DNA of 64,000 nt from assembly GCA_900546115.1 (NCBI GenBank), contig URBQ01000008.1, forward strand, positions 1-64,000, read 5' to 3'. Every line of letters starts with the position of its first letter. The first letter of the stretch is position 1. This document shows positions 33,559-40,736 of the stretch, in pieces. The position numbers and the translations under genes are program-made. Source of the DNA: an uncultured Collinsella sp. GTDB lineage: Bacteria > Actinomycetota > Coriobacteriia > Coriobacteriales > Coriobacteriaceae. The notes beneath the pieces were generated by a model. That model made no database searches. It saw only the letters and a program-made list of their open reading frames with translations, and was not told where the DNA came from.

Positions 33559-34677
33559 CTACTCATGCCATAAAACGCGGTCGCGGATATACTCGCCCAG
33601 CATGGGCACGGTAAACCGCACAAGGCCGTATCCGGCGGCCTCGATGACGCGCTCGCGAATCAGGCTTGCGCGATATTTACTCGCCCAGCTCTGGGTACGG
33701 TCGCAGCGCTCAATGATATCCGCCGTGCGCGTCGGCTTGTCCTCGTCAACCGCCATAGCCTCGATAAAGAGGCGCTGAGGGCTGCGCAGACCGTAATACA
33801 GAGGTGCGTCAACCGCTTCGTAGAACTCGGAGACGGCATCCGCATGGCCATTCTCGACATCGCGCCTTTCGATGACCTGCGAGCCACGCCGGACAGCAGA
33901 CCGCCACATGTAATAGCCCACCAGCTGAACCATATAGGGATGCCCCATGCTCTTGCGCGCCGCAAGGTCCGCCGTCTCCGCGTCAACGTAAAGACCAGCG
34001 TCTTTGACCGTCTGGATATACGAATCGCGCACTTTGGGCAAAGATATTGCCCCCAACGTACGCTGCTGGGCACGCCGCAAAAACGTCACGCTCGGCTCTT
34101 CGAGCAGATCGTCAACCATACTGGGCAAGCCGGCGAACGCCAGCGCAAGACCGCGCTGGTCGCTATCGGGCAAGCCCGTGGCATCCTGGTCTCCGAGCAC
34201 CTGCTGATAGAGGACGGCAAGAGCCGCCAGTTCCTCGATAGACACCGATTGTGCCTCGTCAATCGCAAACAAGACGCCCTTGCCCGGACCGAGCTTCTTG
34301 AGACGCTCGTTGACCAGCCCTCGCAATGTCTCGCCTTTTGCCCGCGCCGCCTCGACCGACATCCGGCCAAACGACGGCCCAAACTCCATTGACGTCACAA
34401 CGGGTTTATTCGAGCGAAGCGCGTCGGCCAAGCGGTCGCACAAACCAAGCGAAGCGGAATCGGAGACAACCGCCCATCCGCGCTCGCTGGCTAGACGTTG
34501 CAGCTCCCGCAGGAGAACCGTTTTGCCATAGCCGCGGTTTCCCGTAATGAGCATGAGCCTGCCCGGCGCTCCGGCGCCGTTGTCGAGCCCTTCCTCAAAA
34601 TCTTCGATGACCGACTCGCGACCGATGAGTATCGGAGGCCGCTTACCAGCTGTGGGCTTAAAGGGATTTGGATTCAT
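33559..34677 (-). CDS. AAA ATPase with C-terminal winged helix, ORC/Cdc6-like, paralogue 2
   Basis: 372 residues from ATG 34677 with GAGGAGG 5 nt upstream. Walker A GNRGYGKT (about 45-52), Walker B LFAIDEAQ (about 137), sensor segment TFLRRAQQRTLGAIS and a C-terminal winged helix (SPQRLFIEAMA to SKYRASLIRERVI). Same architecture as the ATPase at 29.9-31.0 kb but clearly diverged. It is followed directly by the UvrA-like gene and preceded by three 10 bp repeats. A role in damage or antibiotic response is only inferred from its neighbours. Confidence 0.82.
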   Translation of the reverse strand: MNPNPFKPTAGKRPPILIGRESVIEDFEEGLDNGAGAPGRLMLITGNRGYGKTVLLRELQRLASERGWAVVSDSASLGLCDRLADALRSNKPVVTSMEFGPSFGRMSVEAARAKGETLRGLVNERLKKLGPGKGVLFAIDEAQSVSIEELAALAVLYQQVLGDQDATGLPDSDQRGLALAFAGLPSMVDDLLEEPSVTFLRRAQQRTLGAISLPKVRDSYIQTVKDAGLYVDAETADLAARKSMGHPYMVQLVGYYMWRSAVRRGSQVIERRDVENGHADAVSEFYEAVDAPLYYGLRSPQRLFIEAMAVDEDKPTRTADIIERCDRTQSWASKYRASLIRERVIEAAGYGLVRFTVPMLGEYIRDRVLWHE

Positions 34678-34710
34678 ATCGGCCTCCTCGGATTGGCAAA
34701 CCCTGGTAAC

Positions 34711-34740
34711 AGTTATACCAACTTATACCGAGTTATACCA
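34711..34740 (-). promoter_or_regulatory. three tandem 10 bp repeats in front of ATPase paralogue 2
   Basis: AGTTATACCA, ACTTATACCG and AGTTATACCA follow one another without a gap, so TTATACC recurs every 10 bp. On the minus strand this reads GGTATAA three times, about 34 bp upstream of the ATPase start. An iterated operator or overlapping -10 boxes are likely. Confidence 0.5.
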
Positions 34741-34744
34741 ATAG

Positions 34745-34777
34745 CATGTGACAAAGGAACTGCCCCTTTGTCACATG
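34745..34777. repeat. A-type palindromic repeat, copy 3
   Basis: CATGTGACAAAGG and CCTTTGTCACATG arms flank a slightly degenerate centre AACTGCC. The copy overlaps the end of the translation GTPase gene and supplies its terminal ATG-TGA. Confidence 0.85.
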
Positions 34778-36774
34778 TGGCCGAAAAACTCGGCGTCTGC
34801 TGCTCGCCAGGGGCGGAAGGTGGCGGGATCGACCTTTACGTGCGCCGCAGCGGGTGCGTCGTACCATTTGACCGTGTAGCCGGCGCCGTGGGCGCAAAAG
34901 ACCGAGTCGGGCGTGTTGGGCAGATCGGCCTCGGGCTCGTAGGCGGCAGCCTCGATTACGCGCTCGCCATCATGGCAAGCCGCATAACCGGCGAACTCCA
35001 GGTACAGATGCCCGCGACCGCTCGTGTAGGCAGCCACCTCCAGCGCATAATCTTGCACCTCGGATGCCGGAACGCGACCCACAAGCTTCGCCCGGTCTCC
35101 CGCCATCGTCGGCGGCTCGTACTCGGCACTCATGCGCGTGGCATCCGAGAGCGCCCGGCCCACGCACTCCCCCGGCACCTCGAGCTCAAAGCGATACCAC
35201 GGCTCCAACAACACCGCCGCGCCGGCCTCGCGCGCCTGCATCAAACCCTGGCGAATCGCGCGGTACGTGGCCTGGCGAAAATCGCCGCCCTCGGTGTGTT
35301 TGGCATGCGCGCGGCCGCCCGCGAGCGTAATGCGCACATCGGTGATGGGCGAGCCCGTCAGCACGCCCAGGTGGTCGCGCTCCATAGCGTTGGTGAGTGC
35401 CAAACGCTGCCAGTTAAGATCGAGCTCGTCGGCCGAGGTCACGGTGCCAAACTGCACACCCGAACCCGCCGGCAACGGCTCCAGGCGCAGATGCACCTCG
35501 GCATAGTGGCGCAGCGGCTCAAAGTGGCCCACGCCCTCGACCGGCCGCGAAATAGTCTCCTTATAGAGAATGCCGCCGGGCTCAAACTCAATCGAAAGGT
35601 CAAAGCGATCGGCCAACACCCGCTGCACGACCTCGAGTTGCACGGCGCCCATCAACTGCAAGTGAATCTGCTCAAGATGCGTATTCCAGCTTACGCCGAG
35701 CATGGGGTCTTCGTCCGTCAGCTCAGCCAGCGCTTTAAACACCGCATGGACATCATGTTCGCCCGGGAGCACCGTATAGGTGAGGACCGGCGCAATGACG
35801 GGCGCATCGCACCCGGGCTCCGCACCCAAGGCATCCCCCGGGCGAACGTGCGCAAGACCCGTCACGGCACAAATACCGCCAGCGGCAACTTCCTGGGCAA
35901 GCTCGTACTTCTCTCCGTTATAGATGCGCACCTGATCGACCTTTTGCTCCCATGCCTCGGCGCCGGAACGCCCGTCAATCATCTGTTTGGCATGCAGTGT
36001 GCCGCCGGTCACTTTAACCCAAGCCAAGCGCTCGCCACGAACACCGCGGCTGACACGATAGACACGCGCGGCGAACTCCGGCGGCCACGCCTGCTCACGC
36101 ATCAGCGTGCACATACCATCCAGCAGCTCGCCCACGCCCTGATCCTTGAGCGCCGAGCCGGCAAAGCAGGGAAAGAGCCTGCGCTCGGCAACCATGCGCG
36201 AAAGCGTTGCAACGGAAAGCTCACCCGTCTCAAGAAACTCCTCGAGGGCTGCCTCGTCCAACGCGGCAGCGTCCTCCCAAGCGGCGCCGCCCGCCAGCAG
36301 TTCGTTCGCATCGAGGCAGCCCTCGGAAAGACGCTGCCCAAGTTGTGCCAGCAAAACATCGCGGCCGGGATTCTCCAAATCGATTTTGTTGATATAGATG
36401 AACGTCGGAATGTCATAGCGCGCAAGCAGGCGCCACAGGGTTTCGGTGTGCCCCTGCACGCCGTCGTTGGCACCTACCACCAAAATCGCGTAGTCGAGCG
36501 CACGCAACGTGCGCTCTGCCTCGGCCGAAAAATCCACGTGTCCGGGAGCGTCCACGAGCATGACGCGGGTATCACCGTGGTCGAACACGGCCTGCGACGA
36601 GAAAATCGTGATGCCGCGCTCGCGCTCGATGGCGTTGGTATCCAGGTGCGAGTCGCCATCGTCCACGCGGCCGCGCTTGCGAATGCGACCCGCGCAGAAC
36701 AGCATGGCCTCGGCCAGTGTGGTCTTGCCGGCATCGACATGCGCCAAGATTCCAACGACCGCTTGCTTCGACAT
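34771..36774 (-). CDS. TetM/EF-G-like translation factor GTPase
   Basis: 667 residues from ATG 36774 with AGAGGAG upstream; 23 upstream in-frame codons are rejected. G-motifs are AHVDAGKTT, DAPGHVDF and NKID. Domains II-V follow in EF-G order; the segment PWYRFELEVPGECVGRALSDA aligns with domain V of TetM-type ribosome protection proteins (split here after 20). It has the length of Tet(M), but its domain IV tip differs and it looks like a native divergent member, not a recently acquired tet gene: its codon use matches its neighbours and no mobile genes adjoin. Release of ribosome-targeting drugs or rescue of stalled ribosomes is possible. First gene of a minus-strand run with the ATPase and UvrA-like genes. 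Confidence 0.85.
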   Translation of the reverse strand: MSKQAVVGILAHVDAGKTTLAEAMLFCAGRIRKRGRVDDGDSHLDTNAIERERGITIFSSQAVFDHGDTRVMLVDAPGHVDFSAEAERTLRALDYAILVVGANDGVQGHTETLWRLLARYDIPTFIYINKIDLENPGRDVLLAQLGQRLSEGCLDANELLAGGAAWEDAAALDEAALEEFLETGELSVATLSRMVAERRLFPCFAGSALKDQGVGELLDGMCTLMREQAWPPEFAARVYRVSRGVRGERLAWVKVTGGTLHAKQMIDGRSGAEAWEQKVDQVRIYNGEKYELAQEVAAGGICAVTGLAHVRPGDALGAEPGCDAPVIAPVLTYTVLPGEHDVHAVFKALAELTDEDPMLGVSWNTHLEQIHLQLMGAVQLEVVQRVLADRFDLSIEFEPGGILYKETISRPVEGVGHFEPLRHYAEVHLRLEPLPAGSGVQFGTVTSADELDLNWQRLALTNAMERDHLGVLTGSPITDVRITLAGGRAHAKHTEGGDFRQATYRAIRQGLMQAREAGAAVLLEPWYRFELEVPGECVGRALSDATRMSAEYEPPTMAGDRAKLVGRVPASEVQDYALEVAAYTSGRGHLYLEFAGYAACHDGERVIEAAAYEPEADLPNTPDSVFCAHGAGYTVKWYDAPAAAHVKVDPATFRPWRAADAEFFGHM

Positions 36775-37078
36775 GGCTCTCCTCTTATTGCAAGCCCGTC
36801 GCACTCGGCAACGGGCATCCTCGTTCCACACTGGATGATACAATTTACGGGCCGGCGGGCGAAGCGGGCCCTATCCCCCGACCAAGCTCATCGCCCTGCG
36901 TTGCCGCGCGGCGATTTTCGTAGGTTCGCGCCTTACGAAAGCCGGCACCTCCCCTTTTGTCTGCCCGGTCTCATCTGAGGCGGTAACAATGCGAGTCCCA
37001 CAACGACGCGTTTTACCAAAAATGGCCCCACGCGGGGCCATTTTCATTTCGATGAAACGCTGGTATGTGACTCGGCCC
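36775..37078. other. 304 bp gap with one terminator
   Basis: Apart from the hairpin at 37019-37044 and the presumed promoter of the translation GTPase (TATAC or TACAAT-like sequence near 36837-36842), I see no coding or repeat structure here. Confidence 0.4.
37019..37044. terminator. terminator of the GNAT gene
   Basis: AAAATGGCCCC (37019-37029) pairs perfectly with GGGGCCATTTT (37034-37044) with a short loop and A/T runs on both sides. Confidence 0.85.
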
Positions 37079-37567
37079 TTATGCCTCGCGCAGCCAGTCG
37101 AACGCAACGCGCGGCGTGCCGTCGGACACATACACGACGCCGGCGCGCTCGAACCCTGCCTTGAGGCTCGCACCCTGCATGGGCAGGTTGTCCGCGTGCG
37201 TATCGATACGCAGATGGTCGGCACGCTCCTTGGCAAAGGCAAACATCGCGGCCGCGATACCGTGCACGGTGCCGTCGGACGCCACGCGGTGCAGCACGGC
37301 GTACGGAGTGTCGCTGCGCCACTGACCGTCCTCGATGACGTCATAGCACTCGTCCGGGCCCGGCAAAAAGGCAAACGTCGCCACCACGCGACCGTCGACT
37401 TCGCACACATAGCTGCCACCGGCGGCGATATCGGCAGCCAGCTGCTCGGCCGAAGGCGTGCCCTCGGGCCACTGCGTGGCGTTGCCATGCGCGCGCATAA
37501 AGGCGCGGGCGGCATCATAGATAGCCATGACGGCGGGAATGTCGGTCTCGAGGGTTTTTCTGATCAT
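37079..37567 (-). CDS. GNAT-family N-acetyltransferase
   Basis: 162 residues; ATG 37567 directly follows an alternative GTG (37570). The N-terminal MIRKTLETDIPAVMAIYDAAR, split after 20, and the CoA-loop region LHRVASDGTVHGIAAAMFAF fit the acetyltransferase fold, although the loop R/Q-x-x-G-x-A pattern is imperfect. RIDTHADNLPMQGASLKAGF is the usual C-terminal segment of this subfamily. An acceptor cannot be named. It ends at a strong terminator. Confidence 0.82.
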   Translation of the reverse strand: MIRKTLETDIPAVMAIYDAARAFMRAHGNATQWPEGTPSAEQLAADIAAGGSYVCEVDGRVVATFAFLPGPDECYDVIEDGQWRSDTPYAVLHRVASDGTVHGIAAAMFAFAKERADHLRIDTHADNLPMQGASLKAGFERAGVVYVSDGTPRVAFDWLREA

Positions 37568-37643
37568 CACGCGGCGACCTCACGTTTATTGGTATCACTT
37601 TGATTGAGCAATGATACCAGCGTTTGGAAAGGGCAAGGAGCGG

Positions 37644-37940
37644 ATGGGAAGCAAAAAGCGAGCCGCCTGGTCAAAGGCCAAAAGCGAGTTTTTGGGCGCT
37701 GCCACCGGCGGCGATATGAGCGACCTGTTTGCGCGCGAGGACGAGCGCCGCGATGCCCTGGACGCCGAGCGCGATGAGGCTTGGCGCTACAAATCGTGCG
37801 AGCGCAAAAACCGCTACGACACACGCGCCGAGGCCGAGGCCGTTATGGCCGACTGCGAAAACCGTGGACGGCGTGGTTTGGCCTGCTACAAATGCGAATA
37901 CTGCGGCGGGTGGCATCTGACGTCGCATCCTTGGAAATAG
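37644..37940 (+). CDS. small protein with C-terminal zinc-ribbon-like motif
   Basis: 98 residues, ATG 37644 with AAGGAG 4 nt upstream; 11 upstream codons are excluded. A basic N-terminus (GSKKRAAWSKAKSEF) and an acidic/arginine-rich central helix precede CERKNRYDTRAEAEAVM and CYKCEYCGGWHLTS. The paired cysteines with GGWHLTS suggest a zinc-binding, nucleic-acid-related protein; similar tails occur in actinobacterial and phage hypothetical proteins. No function can be assigned. It stands alone between two minus-strand genes. Confidence 0.75.
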   Translation: MGSKKRAAWSKAKSEFLGAATGGDMSDLFAREDERRDALDAERDEAWRYKSCERKNRYDTRAEAEAVMADCENRGRRGLACYKCEYCGGWHLTSHPWK

Positions 37941-38007
37941 GCTCCGCAACGGAGCGGCGCTCACGCAGCGGCACGGCACCGACACATCGCCGGCCATCAC
38001 GCGCAGG

Positions 38008-38712
38008 CTACGGGCGCGGCGGCACCAAAACATCGTAGCGGACGGCCTTGCCCGCAAGCTGATAGCTCGGCTTAACGCCGGCAAGCAATGGGCCCTTCAC
38101 CGGCCGTTTGATAACGACCTTGCGCGGCCGCACTGCAAGCGCAGTTTTAACCAGCGTCTCCTCATCGGCACACGGCTGTTCCAGATGGTGCAAGAGCTGG
38201 AACTTCTTTTTGACCGCCGCGCTCTTGGTGCGCTCAGGAAACATGGGGTCCAGATACACCACGTCGGGAGCCGCGAGCTCATCGCGCTCGACCAGCTCAG
38301 CCGTATGGCGAAGGCCGGCAATGCTGTCCTCGCCCGCATGTAAGTGCATGCGCGCCACGGCGGCCGCAAGCGCCGAATCATCTGCCGCGCGATCCAGGGC
38401 ATCCTGGAGCAGCGCCGCGATCACGCAATCCTGCTCATACAGATCGACGGTAAAGCCCGCTGCCGCCAGCAGCAGCGAATCCTCGCCAAAGCCTGCCGTG
38501 GCGTCAATCGCCCATGGTTGTTCGATGCCTTTTGTGCGCGCAGCCTTTACCAACAGCTCTTGCTGCAGACGACCCTGCTTGAGCCGTGGAAGCATGCGGC
38601 CAAAATCGGCACGCAACTCCATCGTGCCGTCGGTGAGCGTAAGGCCCTCGGACGTCCGCACGAGCTCGAGCCCAGCAGCCCGAGCAACAGAAAAGGGATC
38701 GACGACGCCCAT
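38008..38712 (-). CDS. rsmJ: 16S rRNA (guanine-1516-N2)-methyltransferase RsmJ
   Basis: 234 residues from ATG 38712 with AAGGAG 5 nt upstream. DATAGFGEDSLLLAAAGF is the SAM-binding motif I; VYLDPMFPERTKSAAVKKKF is the catalytic block diagnostic of RsmJ. VVIKRPVKGPLL forms the C-terminal strand. It methylates G1516 in small-subunit rRNA. The presumed promoter (TGGGACAAT) overlaps the end of the small membrane protein upstream. Confidence 0.88.
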   Translation of the reverse strand: MGVVDPFSVARAAGLELVRTSEGLTLTDGTMELRADFGRMLPRLKQGRLQQELLVKAARTKGIEQPWAIDATAGFGEDSLLLAAAGFTVDLYEQDCVIAALLQDALDRAADDSALAAAVARMHLHAGEDSIAGLRHTAELVERDELAAPDVVYLDPMFPERTKSAAVKKKFQLLHHLEQPCADEETLVKTALAVRPRKVVIKRPVKGPLLAGVKPSYQLAGKAVRYDVLVPPRP

Positions 38713-38775
38713 GGACACTCCTTAGCAAACAAAACGAATACATGGGCGCCATTCATGTCGGCACCCAACCGTCCG

Positions 38776-38919
38776 TTATTGTCCCACATGCGACATGGTC
38801 CACAGCATCCCAATGCAAAGCACCGCCATCAATACCGTGCACACGGCAGCGATCACAGAATCACTCATGCGCCTTCCCAGCGACCGCGGCTCATCCACTT
38901 GCTTGACTCCGTACATCAT
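38776..38919 (-). CDS. small single-pass membrane protein, 47 residues
   Basis: An ATG-ATG start preceded by GAAGGAGGAGCC reads MMYGVKQVDEPRSLGRRMSD followed by a hydrophobic segment of about 20 residues (SVIAAVCTVLMAVLCIGMLW) and a short TMSHVGQ tail. The excellent ribosome site and a clear charged-then-hydrophobic pattern support a real gene. No family recognised. Its stop codon overlaps the likely -10 of rsmJ. Confidence 0.65.
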   Translation of the reverse strand: MMYGVKQVDEPRSLGRRMSDSVIAAVCTVLMAVLCIGMLWTMSHVGQ

Positions 38920-39090
38920 GGCTCCTCCTTCGGTCCAGCTCTTACCATGGCCTCATCATCGCAGCGCCGCGCATGCGCTGCCATCGATTTGACTTACGTC
39001 CAGCTTTCCTTTTTGAAAGGTTGAACCGTGCAGGCAAGAGACGCTTTCAGGCGCATGCATCGCCGCGTTGAACTACAATGTGCTTCACCA

Positions 39091-39105
39091 TATGTGCAGC
39101 ACATA
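39091..39105. promoter_or_regulatory. palindrome in the leader of the four-helix membrane protein
   Basis: TATGTGC-A-GCACATA is a perfect 15 bp palindrome 42 bp upstream of the start and just downstream of a possible -10 (TACAAT, about 39074-39079). It could be an operator. Confidence 0.45.
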
Positions 39106-39146
39106 GGGTGCGCCAGGTTGGCGTACTCGTATCGAAAGGACCAGCC

Positions 39147-39548
39147 ATGAGCTTCACTCGCAAGACACTCAAAGTCCTTGCCCTCATTTACTTTGTTTTG
39201 GGCATCGCCAGCCTCGTCATCGCCGGCGTCGGCATCGCCAAGGGCAGCCTCGATTCCACGTACGGGTCGAACGCCATGCTCGCCGCGGCCGTACTTGTCA
39301 TCAAGGGTCTTGTCGATCTTGCCGCAGGTGTTGCGGGCATCAAGGGCGCCAACAAGCCTTCGCAGGTGGATGGTGCGTTTAAGCTCGGCATCGTCGCCGC
39401 AATCGCCACGATTGCGCAGGCCGTGCTCACGCTTCCCGCGTTTGGCGGCGACGCCATCAACTTTGGCGCCTTTGTCATCGTGGTGTACGACCTGTTCTTT
39501 ATTCAGCAGGCACACGACATTAAGGCCGAGAACAAGGACCGCCTGTAA
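39147..39548 (+). CDS. four-helix membrane protein of unknown function
   Basis: 133 residues, ATG 39147 with GAAAGGA upstream. Four hydrophobic segments (about residues 8-30, 42-66, 76-96 and 99-118) are joined by short loops, with KGANKPSQVDG between the second and third and a charged KAENKDRL tail. The plan resembles small DUF-type integral membrane proteins common in coriobacteria. No enzymatic motif is visible. It is followed by a strong terminator. Confidence 0.75.
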   Translation: MSFTRKTLKVLALIYFVLGIASLVIAGVGIAKGSLDSTYGSNAMLAAAVLVIKGLVDLAAGVAGIKGANKPSQVDGAFKLGIVAAIATIAQAVLTLPAFGGDAINFGAFVIVVYDLFFIQQAHDIKAENKDRL

Positions 39549-39586
39549 GCGCTCGCTTCTCATAACCTTTGTAGCCAAGCAACTAA

Positions 39587-39622
39587 AAAGGGCCGATCGC
39601 GCATCTCCGCGGTCGGCCCTTT
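39587..39622. terminator. terminator after the four-helix membrane protein
   Basis: AAAGGGCCGATCGCG (39587-39601) pairs with CGCGGTCGGCCCTTT (39608-39622). Confidence 0.85.
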
Positions 39623-39629
39623 ACGTTTG

Positions 39630-39674
39630 CCCAGATAAAACCTGCCAAAATAAACCTGTCCCTTTTTGGCAGGT
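39630..39674. repeat. B-type palindromic repeat, third copy
   Basis: CCCAGATAAA followed by the same 35-mer as at 18903-18937, flush against the 3' end of rlmA. The match includes the CTGGG extension, so the conserved unit is 45 bp. Confidence 0.85.
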
Positions 39675-39676
39675 TG

Positions 39677-40492
39677 TTAGCTGTGACGGTACTCGGCAAT
39701 GATGAAGTCGATATCGGTCTGAAGGGTGTCCAGGTTTGCCAGGCGCTCTTTATCGGCAGGGCGCGTGCGGTAGTAGTACGGCGTCATCTGGAACACCGCC
39801 TCGATGTCGGCCTGCGTCTGGAGCGTAATGTTCGCAGATACCCGTTGCGTTCCCACCAACTCGAGCTCGGTCGTCTTCGGCAGCTTCTCATCGTTGAGAT
39901 ATGGCGTGTCGTAGAGCACCTCCTTGAGCCCAAACAGATGCCGAGCACCCGGCACCACGGTGTAGAGCGAGCCCTCGGGCGCCAGCACGCGGGCAAATTC
40001 ACGCTCGTTAAAGGGGGCGAAGAGCTCGGTCACCATATCGAAGGCGCCATCAGCCACGGGGATATCCTTCATGTTGGCCACGAAATAGGTCGCATCGCCG
40101 CGCTTGGCAGCCAGGCGCACCATCTCTTTGCCCAAGTCGAACCCGAAAGCCTCCACGCCCGGCACCGCACCCATGGCGCTCGTGTAGTAGCCCTCGCCAC
40201 AGCAAATATCGAGCAAGGTCATGGGGGTGCCGGTAGATGCCGCACACCCAGGCGCCTGCTCGCGCACCAGCTCGACCATCGCATCGCGCAACGGCGCATA
40301 GTAACCGCGGTTCAAAAAGTCGCGACGACTGCGCGCCTGCGACTTGGGATCGCCCATGGAGTCGCCGCTCTTGGACGAGCGCAGCAGATACAGATAGCCC
40401 TCGCGCGCACGGTCAAACCGATGTCCGCCCGCGCATGCAGCACCGCGCTCATCGTCCACCAACGGCTCATGGCAAACGGGACACAACAACAT
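39677..40492 (-). CDS. rlmA: 23S rRNA guanine-N1-methyltransferase, RlmA family
   Basis: 271 residues. The N-terminal zinc knuckle CPVCHEPL...CAGGH is followed by the RlmA-type segment SKSGDSMGDPKSQARSRRDF and LNRGYY. The SAM site LLDICCGEGYY and the block VTELFAPFNEREFARVL complete the Rossmann domain. RlmA enzymes methylate G745 or G748 in helix 35 of 23S rRNA; the G748 type (RlmA-II) contributes to tylosin resistance. Which base is used cannot be read from sequence. The gene is preceded by a C-type repeat and a TGAGACAAT promoter. Confidence 0.88.
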   Translation of the reverse strand: MLLCPVCHEPLVDDERGAACAGGHRFDRAREGYLYLLRSSKSGDSMGDPKSQARSRRDFLNRGYYAPLRDAMVELVREQAPGCAASTGTPMTLLDICCGEGYYTSAMGAVPGVEAFGFDLGKEMVRLAAKRGDATYFVANMKDIPVADGAFDMVTELFAPFNEREFARVLAPEGSLYTVVPGARHLFGLKEVLYDTPYLNDEKLPKTTELELVGTQRVSANITLQTQADIEAVFQMTPYYYRTRPADKERLANLDTLQTDIDFIIAEYRHS

Positions 40493-40527
40493 GGCAACTC
40501 CTTAGCGCGGACAACACAACGCCCACC

Positions 40528-40536
40528 ATTGTCTCA
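40528..40536 (-). promoter_or_regulatory. extended -10 (TGAGACAAT) for rlmA
   Basis: Minus-strand TG-A-GACAAT lies 36 bp upstream of rlmA, embedded in GGGGGAGGCG-TG-rGACAAT, which recurs upstream of the potassium channel gene at 55.56 kb. Both lie beside a C-type repeat. Confidence 0.45.
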
Positions 40537-40546
40537 CGCCTCCCCC

Positions 40547-40671
40547 ACCTAGTCATTGGGGACGTTCTTGAATGACTAGTCGTTTAAGAACGTCCCCAAC
40601 GACCAAATGACTAGTCTGAAGGAGTGTCCCCAGCTGCCGGCAGAAAAGGAACGTCCCTAAGTGCCGGCTGG
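40547..40671. repeat. C-type repeat array plus a D-type hairpin
   Basis: GACTAGTC-like sites lie at 40547, 40574, 40601 (degenerate) and 40609. Between them lie GGGGACGTTCTT or its complement. A further hairpin follows with TGCCGGCA/TGCCGGC arms and a GGAACGTCCC core (about 40632-40670). It occupies the gap between rlmA and the MATE gene. Confidence 0.8.
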
Positions 40672-40736
40672 ATGCATTAGGAGTATCATCGTCTGCGCAA
40701 ATATCTAGCGAATCGCATAGTAGAGATTGAGAGCGT

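Noticed and set aside
34771..36774. Acquired tet(M)/tet(W) resistance gene
   Set aside because: Sequence is clearly divergent from those proteins, composition matches neighbours, and no conjugative or insertion elements adjoin; called a native TetM-like GTPase instead.
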